NCBI GenBank assembly: GCA_015039365.1
Contig: WION01000145.1
Span: 62,001-126,000, forward strand
DNA: 64,000 bases
Origin: Amanita rubescens
Taxonomy: Eukaryota > Basidiomycota > Agaricomycetes > Agaricales > Amanitaceae
Direction: 5' to 3'
Part shown: positions 45,938-57,556 of the stretch, piece after piece
Numbering within the stretch: position 1 is the first letter of the stretch
How the letters are laid out: each line of letters opens with the position of its first letter
Position numbers and translations under genes: made by a program
Notes under the pieces: model-generated
The model's database searches: none
What the model saw: the letters and a program-made list of their open reading frames with translations, nothing else
What the model was told of the DNA's origin: nothing

Positions 45938-47273
45938 ATGGCGCTACAAGTGAGCAAGAAGCCTCCCTTGTCATACATAGCTCATAGTAATCTAAAGATT
46001 TATGATTTCTTTCAAACTCTCGAACTGGAGGTCGAACACATTTGGATGTCTGCATTAACTCCATTCAAATTGCTTTACATCTTTATGAAATACCTGCCGT
46101 TTATCGACGTGTCTCTTCTCATTATTCGTGGGTGTTTTATTGCTTCTGGGTTAGTTAGAGTACTGATTTATATTCCAAAAGTGAGTCATGCTAGCCTAAC
46201 CGCTGAGGAATGTCGTACCATCAATATATTAATCGGATGTAAGCTCAGTGGAAGTGCATGGTCCTTTTCATGTTTATGTTGTAGGGTCGTTTATGGTCGG
46301 TTTTGCGGCTACCCAAGGTAACATTTATAACCCCCCACTTCGACGACTAATAAGGATATTTTCCAGCTGTGCTGACACTGAGAACCTGGGTATTATGGGG
46401 TTGCTCTCAGTATTTCGCATTTGCCATCATCTCCTTTGCCTTGTTTTGGACCACTTATGGATTTTACGTCAACAATTCGGTTCTACAAGATATAAATTGT
46501 AACAGATCTCGACCCATCGCTATTTCGATCTTCTCTAACGAGTTGAGGTAGTTGTGGTCTTGGATGGGGGGCCCTTTGGTGTAGTATGTGTTTCGAGCAC
46601 CGGCTCGAACTATTCGCAATTGTGGATTAATTGGATGTTACTGCTTATCTACGACGCCCGTAAGTCAAATCCGTTCCGTTGCCTTGATCTGGCCTAACCT
46701 GCTTGCAAAGTGCTTTGTATCTTACTTGTGACAAGGGTGGTGATAGAGTGTACGTTTCTTTTTTTTCTTTGAAGACGTAAGACATGACATTAATATTAGC
46801 GAGAAGAGGACGGGTGTCTCGGCCAATATTTACCCTATACCGTGATGGTGAGCAGTGCTTCAAAACATTCAAGTCTTGCTGAAGCGGCTATGCAAGGCAT
46901 CACATATTATTTCTACCTCTTTGGTAGGTTTATTTCGTGGCAATTTCTCACACCATAGCATTTATTATTATCAGTGTTGTCTCTTGGACTTATCTTCTGG
47001 ATTGGGGAATTAGGGGTGCGTATTTCGATTAGTAAAACTTCTGGCAGGGTAATTAACAGATCGTTTTTTCACGCCCATAGGCCCAGTTTCCCGTGCCAGC
47101 GCTTCTGTGCGTGAACGTGTTTCAACTCCTGCTATTTCTGATAGTATATAAGTTTGACCCGAATCATTCACCCAATGTTGGCAGCTCGAGTCGTTTTACA
47201 TGCTCGGGAACAAGCACGCCAGAACACATGCACATACCAAACCAGCGGCATCATCAGCACAGTCTGCGCCTAA
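45938..47273 (+). CDS. DUF6533 seven-helix membrane protein, copy 3
   Basis: Starts MALQ; a 51-nt intron that happens to be open (a multiple of three) is followed by IYDFFQTLELEVEHIWMSAL and PFKLLYIFMKYLPFIDVSLL. Then come SFMVGFAATQAVLTLRTWVL, FAIISFALFWTTYGFYVNN, QLWINWMLLLIYDA, LLCILLVTRVVIE, RRGRVSRPIFTLYRDG and ITYYFYLF. The last exon reads SLTRIIHPMLAARVVLHARE and ends TSGIISTVCA. All joins keep phase. The third tandem copy; closer to copy 1 in start context (SGMALQ) than copy 2. Confidence 0.82.
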
Positions 47274-47353
47274 TATCAAATGGACATGTATAGAGTATTT
47301 ATGGTACACCGCCTTGTTGTATTCTTATTTTACTTGTATAACACGGCTGCACA

Positions 47354-49444
47354 CTAGATAGGCAATTCAATATCAGCATATTCATGAATGGACGCTGGCG
47401 TCATGTCCCATAGTTCACTGATTATTCCTGAAAGAAAGCTGCCGAGAGTTGTTACCTTCGCGGCTCTCTCGCCCGCGATGGTCAAGGCAAGCGTGCTACA
47501 TGATCATCAACCGCTGATTTAGGAATTTGACGCGCAAACTTACCCTGCGATCGCACCCAAGAACATGTCCCCGTCAACGAGTTTATAACCCGAGGAAGAT
47601 TGATCATCGCTTAAAGCTGCAGCCGCAGCACAGTACGTTGCGATACAGGAACCAAGAATACAACCGGACCCAGTCATCTTTCCCAGATTGCTGTGCCCGT
47701 TTTTAAGGGCCACCACGCGTTCACCGTCCGAAACATAATCAACCTGTCCTGTCAGAACAACAACACACTCTTTATAAGGTGATCGTTAATGTCCACTCTT
47801 GAGAGCAATCCAGTGATTACTGACGCTCTCTTTTTGCCAATTCTCGAACAAAGGATGCGGGATCTTTGAAGTCACCGGTGCTGTCCACTCCTTTTGATGA
47901 TACCTGAGATATTAAAGGAGTTAAATTAATTGATAAAAGAAATCAAACCGCTGACCTCTATTGAGCCGGCCAGAGCAGACAATTCCCCTGCGTTCCCTTT
48001 GATGACACTAGCTTGGAAGGTGTCCAACAACTCTGGTGCTATGCTAGCCATCTAAATCGTGGGGACATACCAAGAATCACATACCTTTCACTGTCTCTTT
48101 TCGGAATGACGTCGCGCCTATTCCGACTGGGTCAAACACAACCGGTTTCCTGTAGACGTTGGCAAAGTGTCCTGATATTGATATCAGTGACTGCTTTACA
48201 ACATAAATGGTATGTATGCACATACCAGCCCTGATCATTCCTGCCTTGACCTCTGACTTTAGTGTGCCAATATTGATGAGAAGTGCCCCGGAGACTTTGG
48301 CAAGGTCTTCCATCTCTTGGGCTTCAGTAGCCATGATAGGACTTGCGCCCAATGCCAAGGTGACGTTAGCAGACTGAGTAGTCACTACTGTGTTCGTGAT
48401 CTGATGGGTCTTCAATCATCTCTTATGCTTTCCCCAGCAGAAAGACAGACCTGATGGATAAGAGGACCGGATCTTCTAACTTCTTCAACTAACCTGGATA
48501 CTCCTTCCAGAATTGACGTTCTGTCGGGACTAATCCAAAGGCCACGTCGTGGACTAGACACATGAACCCGCAGTCCGTCCTTGAACCCACTCACAACGTC
48601 TTTCATTTTCTGTGCAGTTTCCGTTGGCAGAGGTGAAGCCATAATCTCGGAGACAACTGCAACGCCATCAAACGCATGGCCCGTCCGGGACACAGAACCA
48701 TAGAGGGTGCGCAACAAGTTGGATGTTTTAATTCCGCCTTTTAAAATCGTCAATAACCGAAGCATAAGGGAACAAAATGAGAATCCCACCTATCCCGACG
48801 GCTTTGATCCCAGTCCCGTCTAGAACTTGTAACATATCGCCTACGCCTCTGACTCCAATGACAGGGTTCGTCAGCTTCTTTGTCGTTGTAGCCCATATAG
48901 CACCGATCCCGATGTAGTCCGCACCGTCCTTGACTGCTCTTTTTACCTGCTCCAAAGTGTTGCATGATACCCCAATCACCGTTCCTGGGGGCAAAAGCTG
49001 CCGTGCAATGGATACAGGCATGTCCGTCTGCCCGAGGTGGACGCCATGCGCCTTTATAGCGAGCGCGATGTCGATTCGGTCGTTGACGATTAGCGGTATG
49101 TTGTACTTGTCGCAGAGAGACTTGGACGATGCGGCGATTCGTAAAAACTTTTTTCGAGAACTTAGGTTTGACAGCGTATAGTTTAAAAGGACTGAGAACT
49201 CACGTCGCTGGTTTCAACATTTTTTTCGCGGATTTGGACGACGGTGACGCCGCCCTGAATAGCCTAAAAATGGATTAGTTCGTAACGGGGTTCAGGGATG
49301 CCTGTAGTACCTCTTCCAAAGACGTCAAGTACCCCTGGCCGGTGTTCAGAAGCAAGAAAGCAACAACAAGACAAGGGATACCTTTCCCGGAGGCAATAGA
49401 TCCCTGCCGGACACGAGGTAAAGCGAATAATCAATCTCTGGCAT
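47354..49444 (-). CDS. THI6: Bifunctional thiamine enzyme Thi6 (ThiE + ThiM)
   Basis: The N-terminal half is thiamine-phosphate synthase: MPEIDYSLYLVSGRDLLPPG, EAIQGGVTVVQIREKNVETS, SKSLCDKYNIPLIVNDRIDI, AIKAHGVHLGQTDMPV, VIGVSCNTLEQVKRAVKDGA and IGIGAIWATTTKK. The C-terminal half is hydroxyethylthiazole kinase: ITNTVVTTQSANVTLALGAS, MATEAQEMEDLAKVSGALL, PVVFDPVGIGATSFRK, SVIKGNAGELSALAG, then KMTGSGCILGS and AALSDD. It ends YADIELPI with the stop at 47354-47356. Together they join HMP-PP with thiazole phosphate and supply that thiazole. About 520 residues, ten or so introns. The ATG at 49444 is only 96 bp from the stop of the RGG gene on the same strand. No TPP riboswitch motif was seen in the short leader or first introns. 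Confidence 0.93.
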
Positions 49445-49540
49445 GCGGAGATAAGATGAGTATCAATAATCTATCTAATACACGACGTATCCTACTAAGC
49501 AGTCAAGAGCACCAAATATATCGTCCTGGCGCACCGCGCC

Positions 49541-51711
49541 TCACGTCGCTGCTGCGGGCTCTGCAGTAGCAACCTGAGAACCCGCCAGCGGTGCTCCTCG
49601 GTCGCCACCACGGCCCCTCCCACGCCCTCGTCCACGGTGTTCACCATTACCTCGACGGAACCCTGATCAATAAAGATTAGTATAGAATTGTTTTCAGTGA
49701 ATTCAACCAACATACCTCCACGGCCTTCGCCTCGACCACGGTATCCGCCACGACCCTCGCCGCCCCGGAAACCACCGCCCTCACCAGCACGAGGACTATC
49801 ACCACCTTCGCCGCCACGAACGCCACCATTCTCGCCGCCGCGATAGCCACCCTCTCCGCTTCTGAATCCGCCCTCTCCGCTTCTGAATCCACCCTCTCTG
49901 CCTCTGAATCCACCTTCTCCACCTCTGTAGCCACCCTCTTCGCCTCTGTGGCCACCCTCTCTGCCTCTGAATCCACCTTCTCCACTTCTGTAGCCACCCT
50001 CTTCGCCTCTGTGGCCACCCTCTCCGGATCTGTAGCCACCCTCTCCGGATCTGTAGCCACCCTCTCCGGATCTGAATCCACCCTCCCCACCTCTGAATCC
50101 GCCGCGGCCACCACGTTCACCGCCCCGGAAACCGCGATGCCCGCCTCGATCACCTCTAAATCCTCGACCACCACCACGGCCACGACCACCTCTTGAATGT
50201 GTAAACCCTTCCTCATCGTGATGTGGCCTTCTATAATGTGGCCTAGGAGGCCGGCCATTTGTCGCTTCAGGCACAGGCTCGGTCCGTACTTCTGCTGAAG
50301 GTATCGGTCCAGTCATTCCAAAGCTCTCGTGGATACTGGTGATCGGGGGCAATTCAGTCTCGTCCGTTGCCCAATCAATGGAGGCGCCCGTCGTCGGCTC
50401 CTCGACAACGGGGGCAACTCTTTCTTGGATCGGTGGCTCAGGCGTCGCCTCCCGCTCAACGTGGTCATTAGCGAGTTCTTCCTCGAGAACCTGTTCCGCC
50501 GTGGATGCTCCTGCATCTACCCATTCACCGTCATCCACTGGCTGAGTATCGTCGATCTCGCTTTCTTGCACAAAGCTGAAGCCCGTTTTTGGGTATACGG
50601 TTTCAGGTATGCCTGTAACAATGGCCTCTGCAGTTGGCTCAGGCTCTACTTCAACCTGTACTTCTTCAATTTCCTCTACGGGAGGGGGAGTAGGAGTCCG
50701 AGGTGGGGCCACTAGGCCAGCTGCTATAATCTCCGATAGCCGGGTATCTGGAATGGTGAGTATAGAGTGGCAGATGCGTATTCTTATACATACATGGTAT
50801 ACCATCAAAGTCAGATCCCTGTAAAAAGTCTTTGATAATGGCCTCCTTTTTCTCGACATCAGTGCCAAGTAAGGCATCAGCGATGGCATGAATGGTGGAT
50901 TCTTCTCCCTGGTCAGCAACTAGTTCCCCAGAAGCATGGAGAGATCGAAGTCGAAGAAGGTCAAGTACATCCATCATCCTTGTCACCAATGTACTCTTGG
51001 ATCCGGTCAGTCAGATTCATATCGGTTCAGGAAAAGTACAAACCTCAGCCGCAGCGACAGCGTCTGATATTCTAGCCCTTTGCGCCTTTTCTGTTTCGAG
51101 TTTTTTGGCAATTAACTCGTGGGCCAATTCGGCTTCATGAACCTGAGAAACGTAAGCGTCGAGTATCGACTAAAAATCTTTGGACATACTTCGACAGCCT
51201 TTTTGACCTCGATCAGCTCCTTCTGGACAGCCTCGAGTGTGGGCAAGGATTTGAGTATACGCTTCTGGTCATCGTTCAACTTTTCTGGATCCGTGGCAGC
51301 ATAGACTGTAATCCTTGTCTGATGATATTGAATATGTAGCACGAGACTAATAAAAAAAAAGATGCACTCAACTATTTTTTTAGTAGTTGCTTTTAGTCGT
51401 TTGCTGACAAGCTCGACGACTGGACTGTGCTTGAGCTCGTCTGGAAGATCTGGGGTCTCTTGCCCCGGAGCGAGGACATCCTTTTGAGAATCACCTGCAT
51501 CAGGGGCATTTTCAACGAGAGGTATGGCGGGTGCATCTGGGGTGGTGATAATAGGTGATTCGGGGTGGTCGATGTCGTTAGCATCGATGGGGCTGTTCTC
51601 AGGGCCAGTTTTGACTTTTGCCTTGCGCTTTTTCTTTTGGGTTTTTGAAAGGGGTGCTGGAGGGGGAGCGCCAGGGACGATACGTTGTTGGGAAGCGAGT
51701 GATTCAGGCAT
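49541..51711 (-). CDS. Caprin-like RNA-binding protein with RGG repeats
   Basis: Starts [20 protein letters not shown], then a Lys-rich stretch ([14 protein letters not shown]), then a coiled coil resembling the caprin HR1 dimerisation region ([40 protein letters not shown]). An acidic middle follows ([19 protein letters not shown]), and then a long Gly/Arg domain of RGG and GEGGYRS-type repeats. It ends [12 protein letters not shown]. About 590 residues, six exons. Caprins bind mRNA in translation-control and stress granules; the coiled-coil match is by eye, so the family name is tentative. RGG arginines are typical PRMT1 substrates. A 58-bp gap separates its ATG from the divergent BTB gene. 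Confidence 0.8.
49790..50120 (-). repeat. 21-bp coding minisatellite (GEGG-aromatic-R-S/G)
   Basis: About thirteen tandem seven-residue units of the form GEGGFRS / GEGGYRS / REGGHRG / EEGGYRG inside the RGG gene. Units differ mainly at the aromatic position and at Glu/Arg, so copy number can change without breaking the frame. Confidence 0.85.
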
Positions 51712-51769
51712 TTTTCTATGGTGCAGTCGAGAGAAACTCGAGAAATTTGCTGGCGAGTTCTCACGCGAT

Positions 51770-52860
51770 ATGGTTCCGATTCACCCTCCAATTCTTTGCT
51801 TTCAGGACGCAACTCTCGCTCTTTTGGCTGGTGGCTCTTATTTTCTAATCCACAGAGGTCTTCTAGCTCGCCATTCACCTGTTTTTGCAGAGGCATTCAC
51901 CAACCGTGATCCCATTGACTACTTTTGCGGTCAACCCGTCTTTGAGGCTAACGACTCGTCGAAAGATATGGCTTTCTTTCTTCTCGCCCTCTATGATGGC
52001 TCGTATGTAACCTTTTCTTTCTTCTCATACCACGAAACTAGCTTCCCTCAAGTTCCCATCTCAAATACGATGTCAATGACTTTACCTGCGTCTCTGCTGT
52101 CCTTAGGCTTGCTACCAAATATAAAGTCCACCGTCTTCGTCACGAAATCTTGCAGGGTCTCTCTGTGGCCTGGCCTAGGTTTCTTACGCAGTGGGAAATA
52201 AGAGAAGCTAACGCGACGAGTCCAAGTGGTGTTTACGAACCTAGAAAGTTTCTTCCGCATCCCATGTCCGTCCCATCCACATGCTTCGATGATCATCTGT
52301 CTCATGCCAACTTTTTCAGCATGGTCATCAATCTTGCACGTGCAGTTGACGCACCTTACCTCCTTCCGTCGGCCTTCTACGATCTTTCGAGGTGTTACCC
52401 AAGCGACACTGCCATAGGCTACAAATGTCCTAGGACTCAAGAAACGCACCACCTCTCTGAACTAGATCTGACCAACCTTCTCAAAGGAAAGGAACACGCC
52501 TCTCGCTTTCTCTCAACCTTTATCGTCAATGACCTCGAGAGCAGAGAACCCGCTGCCAACTGCATGTACAAGACTGACTCTGATCCACTTCGCAAACGGC
52601 ACTGCCAGGCCGCGTTTGAAGCCATCACTTTTGAAATCTTAAGGGACGTGAACGGCGTCGTGTACCATCGCAGCTCGGATCCCTTGTTTGCCATCATGGA
52701 CGCTGAACTTATGCAATCTAGAGAAGATCTGGCGGGCGTTTCAATGCGTGTCTGTGACTCTTGCCGTTCTGGGTTCAGCGCTGTTGTTGATAGCGCTAGA
52801 GAAGAGTTCTGGGGGAAACTTCCGCAATGGTTCGGTCTTACTTTGCAATCCTGGCCTTGA
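51770..52860 (+). CDS. BTB/POZ domain protein
   Basis: Starts MVPIHPPILCFQDATLALLA, then GGSYFLIHRGLLARHSPVFA and EAFTNRD, then an intron of about 35 nt (GTAACC..CTAG), then LPSSSHLKYDVNDFTCVSAV and LRLATKYKVHRLRHEILQGL. This is the BTB fold followed by a BACK-like segment, typical of large agaricomycete families. A Cys pair in CDSCRSGFS lies near the C-terminus, which ends FGLTLQSWP. About 350 residues. BTB proteins often act as Cullin-3 adaptors; this is inference. The ATG is 58 bp from the divergent RGG gene start. Confidence 0.82.
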
Positions 52861-53641
52861 CATTCTATTTCATGCCTTATTAATATTCGGTTTGTATTAC
52901 ATTGTACATCATAATGGCAAGTGATGTTAGATGCGCACGGCGCGTTAAGAATGGATGAAAGCATGAGTCAAGAGCGGCATGCATGTCTGTCGTGGCGAAT
53001 CTCTATTGTGCCACAAATCGGAAGTGATGAATGTACTGTAAGGAATAGCATAAATTTCATACCCCACAGCCGCACGGATCTACTATATTATGTAGGTACA
53101 ACATGCGGAAGCTCAGCGCTCAGCGCTCGGGCTTCATATAAGAACTATAGGGGTTCAGGTGGTAGTATAGCGGAGCAAAGTTCAACGTTATTTCAAACCT
53201 TTTTACCCATGCCACTCTTTGCACAGCCCTGATATGACGCTTTACCAGAATAAAAGTGCGGTGCAACGGATAATAATACGTAATGGGCATGAGCACAATG
53301 CTTGATCTCGATCAGTCAATCAAACTCATCAATCATGTTTGCCGAAAACCTGGAAGGAAACTCAGCTCAAGTACTTTCGTTGATATCACAATTTGAATGA
53401 AGGATGTCTCTGGAATCATGGTCGGCGAAGTTGCGGCTCCAAGGGTGAAGCTTTGAAGCGCACCCCAAGGGCTACCAGCCCTGCATATCCTGTTTACGGG
53501 ATGTGCGAACTGAAACTGATGTCACTCACTGCCGAGCCACCCGACAAAGTATACCTAAAAGTAATAATGTGATGATAAAAATCTCTTCTCCGCCTTTATT
53601 CCTGCAAGAGGCGTTTCCCAGAGTAGTGAATCACCGCTGCA
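52861..53641. other. Intergenic, BTB gene to surface glycoprotein gene
   Basis: 780 bp. Contains a tRNA A-box-like string near 53167 without a matching B box, and an imperfect GCTCAGCGCTCAGCGCTCGG triplication near 53111. No gene recognised. Confidence 0.5.
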
Positions 53642-55289
53642 ATGCCGACACTCACCACGACCATTGAGAACATCTCGCCCCTCCTGGTGTACAGTAATGG
53701 GTGGACGCCTGGGTCTTCACAGTCCGATTCGCTGGCTTCGAGGTATGCATGACGTGTATAATATGCTTATACGACTGATTTTCCTTTTTCTCTGCTAGTT
53801 ACTCTGATAGTGATTTTACCAAGACCAACACCCAGAACACCACGATGACATTTGTTTACAATGGCACGGACGTGACGTTGTATGGTGCCCAACGGGGTAA
53901 TCACGGAAACTATCAGGTTACAGTGGATGGCGCGGCTTCGAGTCCACAAAGCGGTTATAATGCCAATGGAAACTTTCAAGTGATCCTTTACGAGTCCAAC
54001 GGTCTTTCCCAGGGCAATCACACAGTGGTTATAGAAAATTTGGGTGATAACCTGTATTTGGACATTGACTTTGTATGAATCTTTTCTATGGATTTGGTTT
54101 GGGTGAGAAATGACATGCATATTGGCAGGTAACTTGGAAGGCGACGTTTGGCAATGCCAATGATCCACTTGGCATTATCACCGTGGATGACACTGATTCC
54201 GCGTTCAAATATTCAGGAAGTGACTGGTCCGCTTCCCCAACGGACGCTGGCAAGTACTTTGCTGGAACGGGACAGTGAGTCGCAATTACTTGGTTTTTTT
54301 GGTTTGACTCTGGTGACACGTTAATCTCTAGTTCGACATCGACGTTCAATGCATCGATGGAGTTTACATTTTCCGTGAGTTTTTTTTGTCTGGTTCAATT
54401 GATGAGATCTGACTTGCAACAAGGGTATGCGAAGCACTTTTGAGCGATAACGGCGATCACTCACTTTTGGAATTAGGCGAAGCCATCTCACTGTATGGTC
54501 CGGTTGGCGCCACTGGAGGGCCGTACCTTGTCCAGATGGACAAATCTACCGCGGTGTCGTACAACGCGAACACAACGCCGGGCTTTCAAGTGTTGCTCTA
54601 TCATGCCAACAACCTTGGGTCGGGGAATCATACGCTTACGTTTTGGTGCCAACCGGTTCAGCAGCAAATATGTGCAATTGACTATGTAAACATATATGAC
54701 ACAGCAACAACGGGGAGCGGGTCAAGTAGCAGCAAGTAAGTGACTGGTGTCTTTGAGCTTCATCTTAATTGCTGAACCGCGTGTTGCAGTGGTACGGCAG
54801 GCTTTACTGGTGGCTCAGGTGGCTCAGGTAGCAACTTGAGTAGCAGGTGTGTATAATCCAGATTCTTGCCTTTCGTTTGCTTACCGGCCATTCAGTAATA
54901 ACAGTTCTGCGTAAGCTTGTTTCCCTGTGTCATCGAGGATCCTGAACTAAAATCGTGCCCATAAGCCTGTCTACTGGTGACATTATAGGCATTGTTCTAG
55001 GTACAGTTGCTGTGGTGGCTGCGGCCGTATTCGTTGTCCTGTACATCGTGGTGCAAAAGAGGAGCCGCAACAATCGGACGACGCATGCAACTTTCCAGGC
55101 TATGGGTCCCGGAATGGGAGATTCGCCTATTGGATTTTCACCCGCACAGTCTTCCATGGTTGATCAACGCTATCTCGAATACCCAAATGTAACTTCTCAA
55201 GCGTCATTGATTCATGTAAGCCGATTTGGTTTGCGTTGAAGTTTATTAAACGAGTCTTTTAGAGGGCGCAAGGCCAGCCATTCCGATGA
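53642..55289 (+). CDS. Single-pass membrane glycoprotein with repeated beta-sandwich-like domain
   Basis: Starts MPTLTTTIENISPLLVY, lacking a clear signal peptide. Two related blocks follow: MTFVYNGTDVTLYGAQRGN, YQVTVDGAASSP, LYESNGLSQGNHTVVIEN; then ISLYGPVGATGGPYLVQMD, LLYHANNLGSGNHTLTF. A Ser/Gly stalk leads to a transmembrane helix (GIVLGTVAVVAAAVFVVLYI) with cytosolic QKRSRNNR and an end RAQGQPFR. Exons include a 15-nt one (54896-54910, NNSS). The join after MEFTFS (54376 to 54475) is uncertain. Common in agaricomycetes as wall-sensor-like hypothetical proteins; function unknown. Confidence 0.8.
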
Positions 55290-55800
55290 ACGTACCTCAA
55301 AAGTCGGCTCTGGGGGTTCTTTGACAGGATGATAAGATGCCCCTTTCATCTTTTTCTATTTTATTTGTATGATACGTGTTTTGTTGTTGACAGCTCGGAC
55401 TTGTAGAAGAAGAGATTGACCTCCTGTACATTCGTTACTTTAATAATTAAAAACGTGTTTTGGGTACGTCGATTGATCTATAGATTCTACACTGCTTTTA
55501 GATCATCCCGCTGTATTGGGTTTATTCATATAATGGAGGCGAAAGGACGACCGGCCTCGAGCCAGGGCCGAGGGTCAGGCGCGCAGCGCGCACGTGGGCG
55601 TCGGAACGGAAACGAACGACGAATTCGGACGCAAAGGACTTGCGGTCAATGCTCCTTGTCTTTGTCAGTCTCCTGCTGTCTCCTCCCTGGTCTATAGACG
55701 CCTCTCTTTGTCCTCAAAGCTCTCCTATTCACTCTAGATTTGGGCTTGCTCAGGCTTGGATGCCCAGGATATCCCCACAGAAATACCCTGTATACCTATC
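55290..55800. other. Intergenic, glycoprotein to mitochondrial carrier
   Basis: Terminator side of the glycoprotein gene, a G/C-rich stretch near 55550-55630 and the carrier leader with a uORF (listed separately). No gene recognised. Confidence 0.5.
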
Positions 55801-55804
55801 ATGA
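55760..55804 (+). promoter_or_regulatory. Upstream ORF overlapping the carrier start codon
   Basis: ATG at 55760 opens a 14-codon frame (MPRISPQKYPVYLS) ending in TGA at 55802-55804, overlapping the main ATG at 55801 as ATGA. Same geometry as the MFS gene at 3819. Confidence 0.45.
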
Positions 55805-57307
55805 CACAATCTACTTCCGCTGTGGCCGACGCCTCGAATGGCGAAGACCAGGCTCTGGCGCGACGACAATCATTTAACTTGGCACGACTGTTTTCTACCT
55901 ATGTTACCCCGGAAATAATATCCTACTTTATTGGTGCGTCGTTCTGCCCTCGCGTGATAAGTGGCGTTGACCTGCGCCACCAGCTGGAGGATGTGCTGGC
56001 GCTGCCTCGCGGACTGTGGTTAGTCCATTGGAGAGGTTGAAGATCATACAGTGCGTGAATTGAGTTGGGTTCATGGTCCGTCCGTGCTGACATGCGTTCA
56101 GGCAAGTTCAACCGCGTGGTTCTGATTCGCAGTACCAGGGCGTTTGGAGGAGTTTGGTGCGAATGTTCAAGGAAGAAGGGTTTCAAGGTTTCATGAGAGG
56201 GAATGGAATCAATTGCATTAGAATTGTACCCTACAGGTGGGTGAGGTGCGGAGTTGGTTGACTCGGCTATCCTGAAAAAAAAAAATGATCCAGCGCCGTT
56301 CAATTTACCACTTACGAGCAATTGAAGAAGGTGATCACTATCTATTACTGGCATTTACCCCTGGTTTGACATTGCCCATAGTGGTTTACGGTACACGGAA
56401 CAAGGGAACTCGATACCCCGAAACGATTAGCATCGGGAGCTTTGGCAGGGATCACCTCCGTATGTTAGTCGTTTTAACTTTTGCCAAAAGTAGTGTTATG
56501 TGTTGACCAGATTTTTGGTCCAGGTGCGACATATCCACTGGATCTGGTTAGATCACGACTTTCAATAGCAACCGCATCAGTTAGTCTTTCAGTGCAGCCA
56601 AAGGCCGCTCCAGCCCTTGGGGCCAAGCCATTGGTCGCCAAATCTGTGTCTCTTGCGTCTGCAGCTTATCACACATCATCAGCCTTTTCAAAGGCAGACC
56701 TCACTATCGTGGGAATGACAAGGAAAATCATGCGGGAAGAAGGTGGAATACGTGCCCTTTACCGAGGGTTGGTGACAACTGCGGTTGGAGTAGCCCCATA
56801 TGTTGGACTCAATTTCGCTTCCTATGAGGCTCTGAGGGGAATCATTACACCGCCAGGGAAGAGCAGCATCCCAAGGAAGCTAGCGTGCGGTGCCTTGGCA
56901 GGTGTGTACCTCCTCTTGACGCGTGACATGCTGACATTCGGACGCGACGTTATCGGCAGGTTCGATATCCCAGACAGTGACCTATCCGTTTGACGTACTA
57001 CGACGGAAGATGCAGGTGACCGGTATGAAGGATGGTTCGATAAAATATGGTGGTGCACTGGACGCGCTAAGCAGCACGCTCCGGACGGAGGGTGTGGCCG
57101 GCCTGTATCGAGGATTGTGGCCGAATCTCCGTAAGTGGTGATTGTCGCGGCAGATAACGGCTCATCAAAAGATATTAGTCAAAGTAGCACCGAGCATCGC
57201 CACTTCTTTTTTCACATATGAACTTGTGAGTAATGGAGCAAAAAGTCGAGGTCAGGAGCTGATGATTACTCCCACAGGTGAAAGAGTTTCTTATCCGGGG
57301 ATGAGGT
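55801..57307 (+). CDS. Mitochondrial carrier (SLC25) family protein
   Basis: About 370 residues from MTQSTSAVADASNGEDQ. Three carrier repeats are visible, each with the P-x-D/E-x-x-R/K signature: SRTVVSPLERLKIIQQVQ, GATYPLDLVRSRLSI, TVTYPFDVLRRKMQV. Each is followed by its second-helix motif (GFMRGNGINCIRIVPYSAVQ, ALYRGLVTTAVGVAPYVGLN, GLYRGLWPNLLKVAPSIATS). It ends VKEFLIRG. About eight exons. The GRNGxN-like NGINCIRIVPYS pattern is that of CoA/adenine-nucleotide carriers (Leu5, SCaMC, YPR011c groups); the exact substrate is inference. The N-terminus lacks EF-hands. A long Ala/Ser insert (SVQPKAAPALGAKPLVAKSV) lies in repeat 2. Confidence 0.9.
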
Positions 57308-57556
57308 AGAGTAGAGACTAGCGGTATATAGACTTGTAGATAAGTAGTTTGTGATTGATGCCCATCAGTTTGGCCGCCTCTTCCCGACGGGCGTTCGGCT
57401 CAGCGCGTGCGTGCGGGGGTGCGTTCCTTGTTTCGCGGACACGGCTTTCTCTTCTCGCCAATCTGAATGTTCAATCTCCTGTAAGCTTTTTCTCGTCTCT
57501 TGTCCCATTAAAAGTTAACATCTACAGACGACCCTAAAATCTAGTATCTCTTCACA

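Noticed and set aside
49400..49541. TPP riboswitch upstream of Thi6.
   Set aside because: The leader is under 100 bp and shows none of the conserved aptamer strings; first introns also lack them.
49948..50196. Plus-strand Ser/Thr-rich repeat frame.
   Set aside because: Antisense of the RGG minisatellite; its repetition follows from the 21-bp unit.
53160..53210. Possible tRNA (A-box-like TAGTATAGCGG).
   Set aside because: No matching B box or cloverleaf arms.
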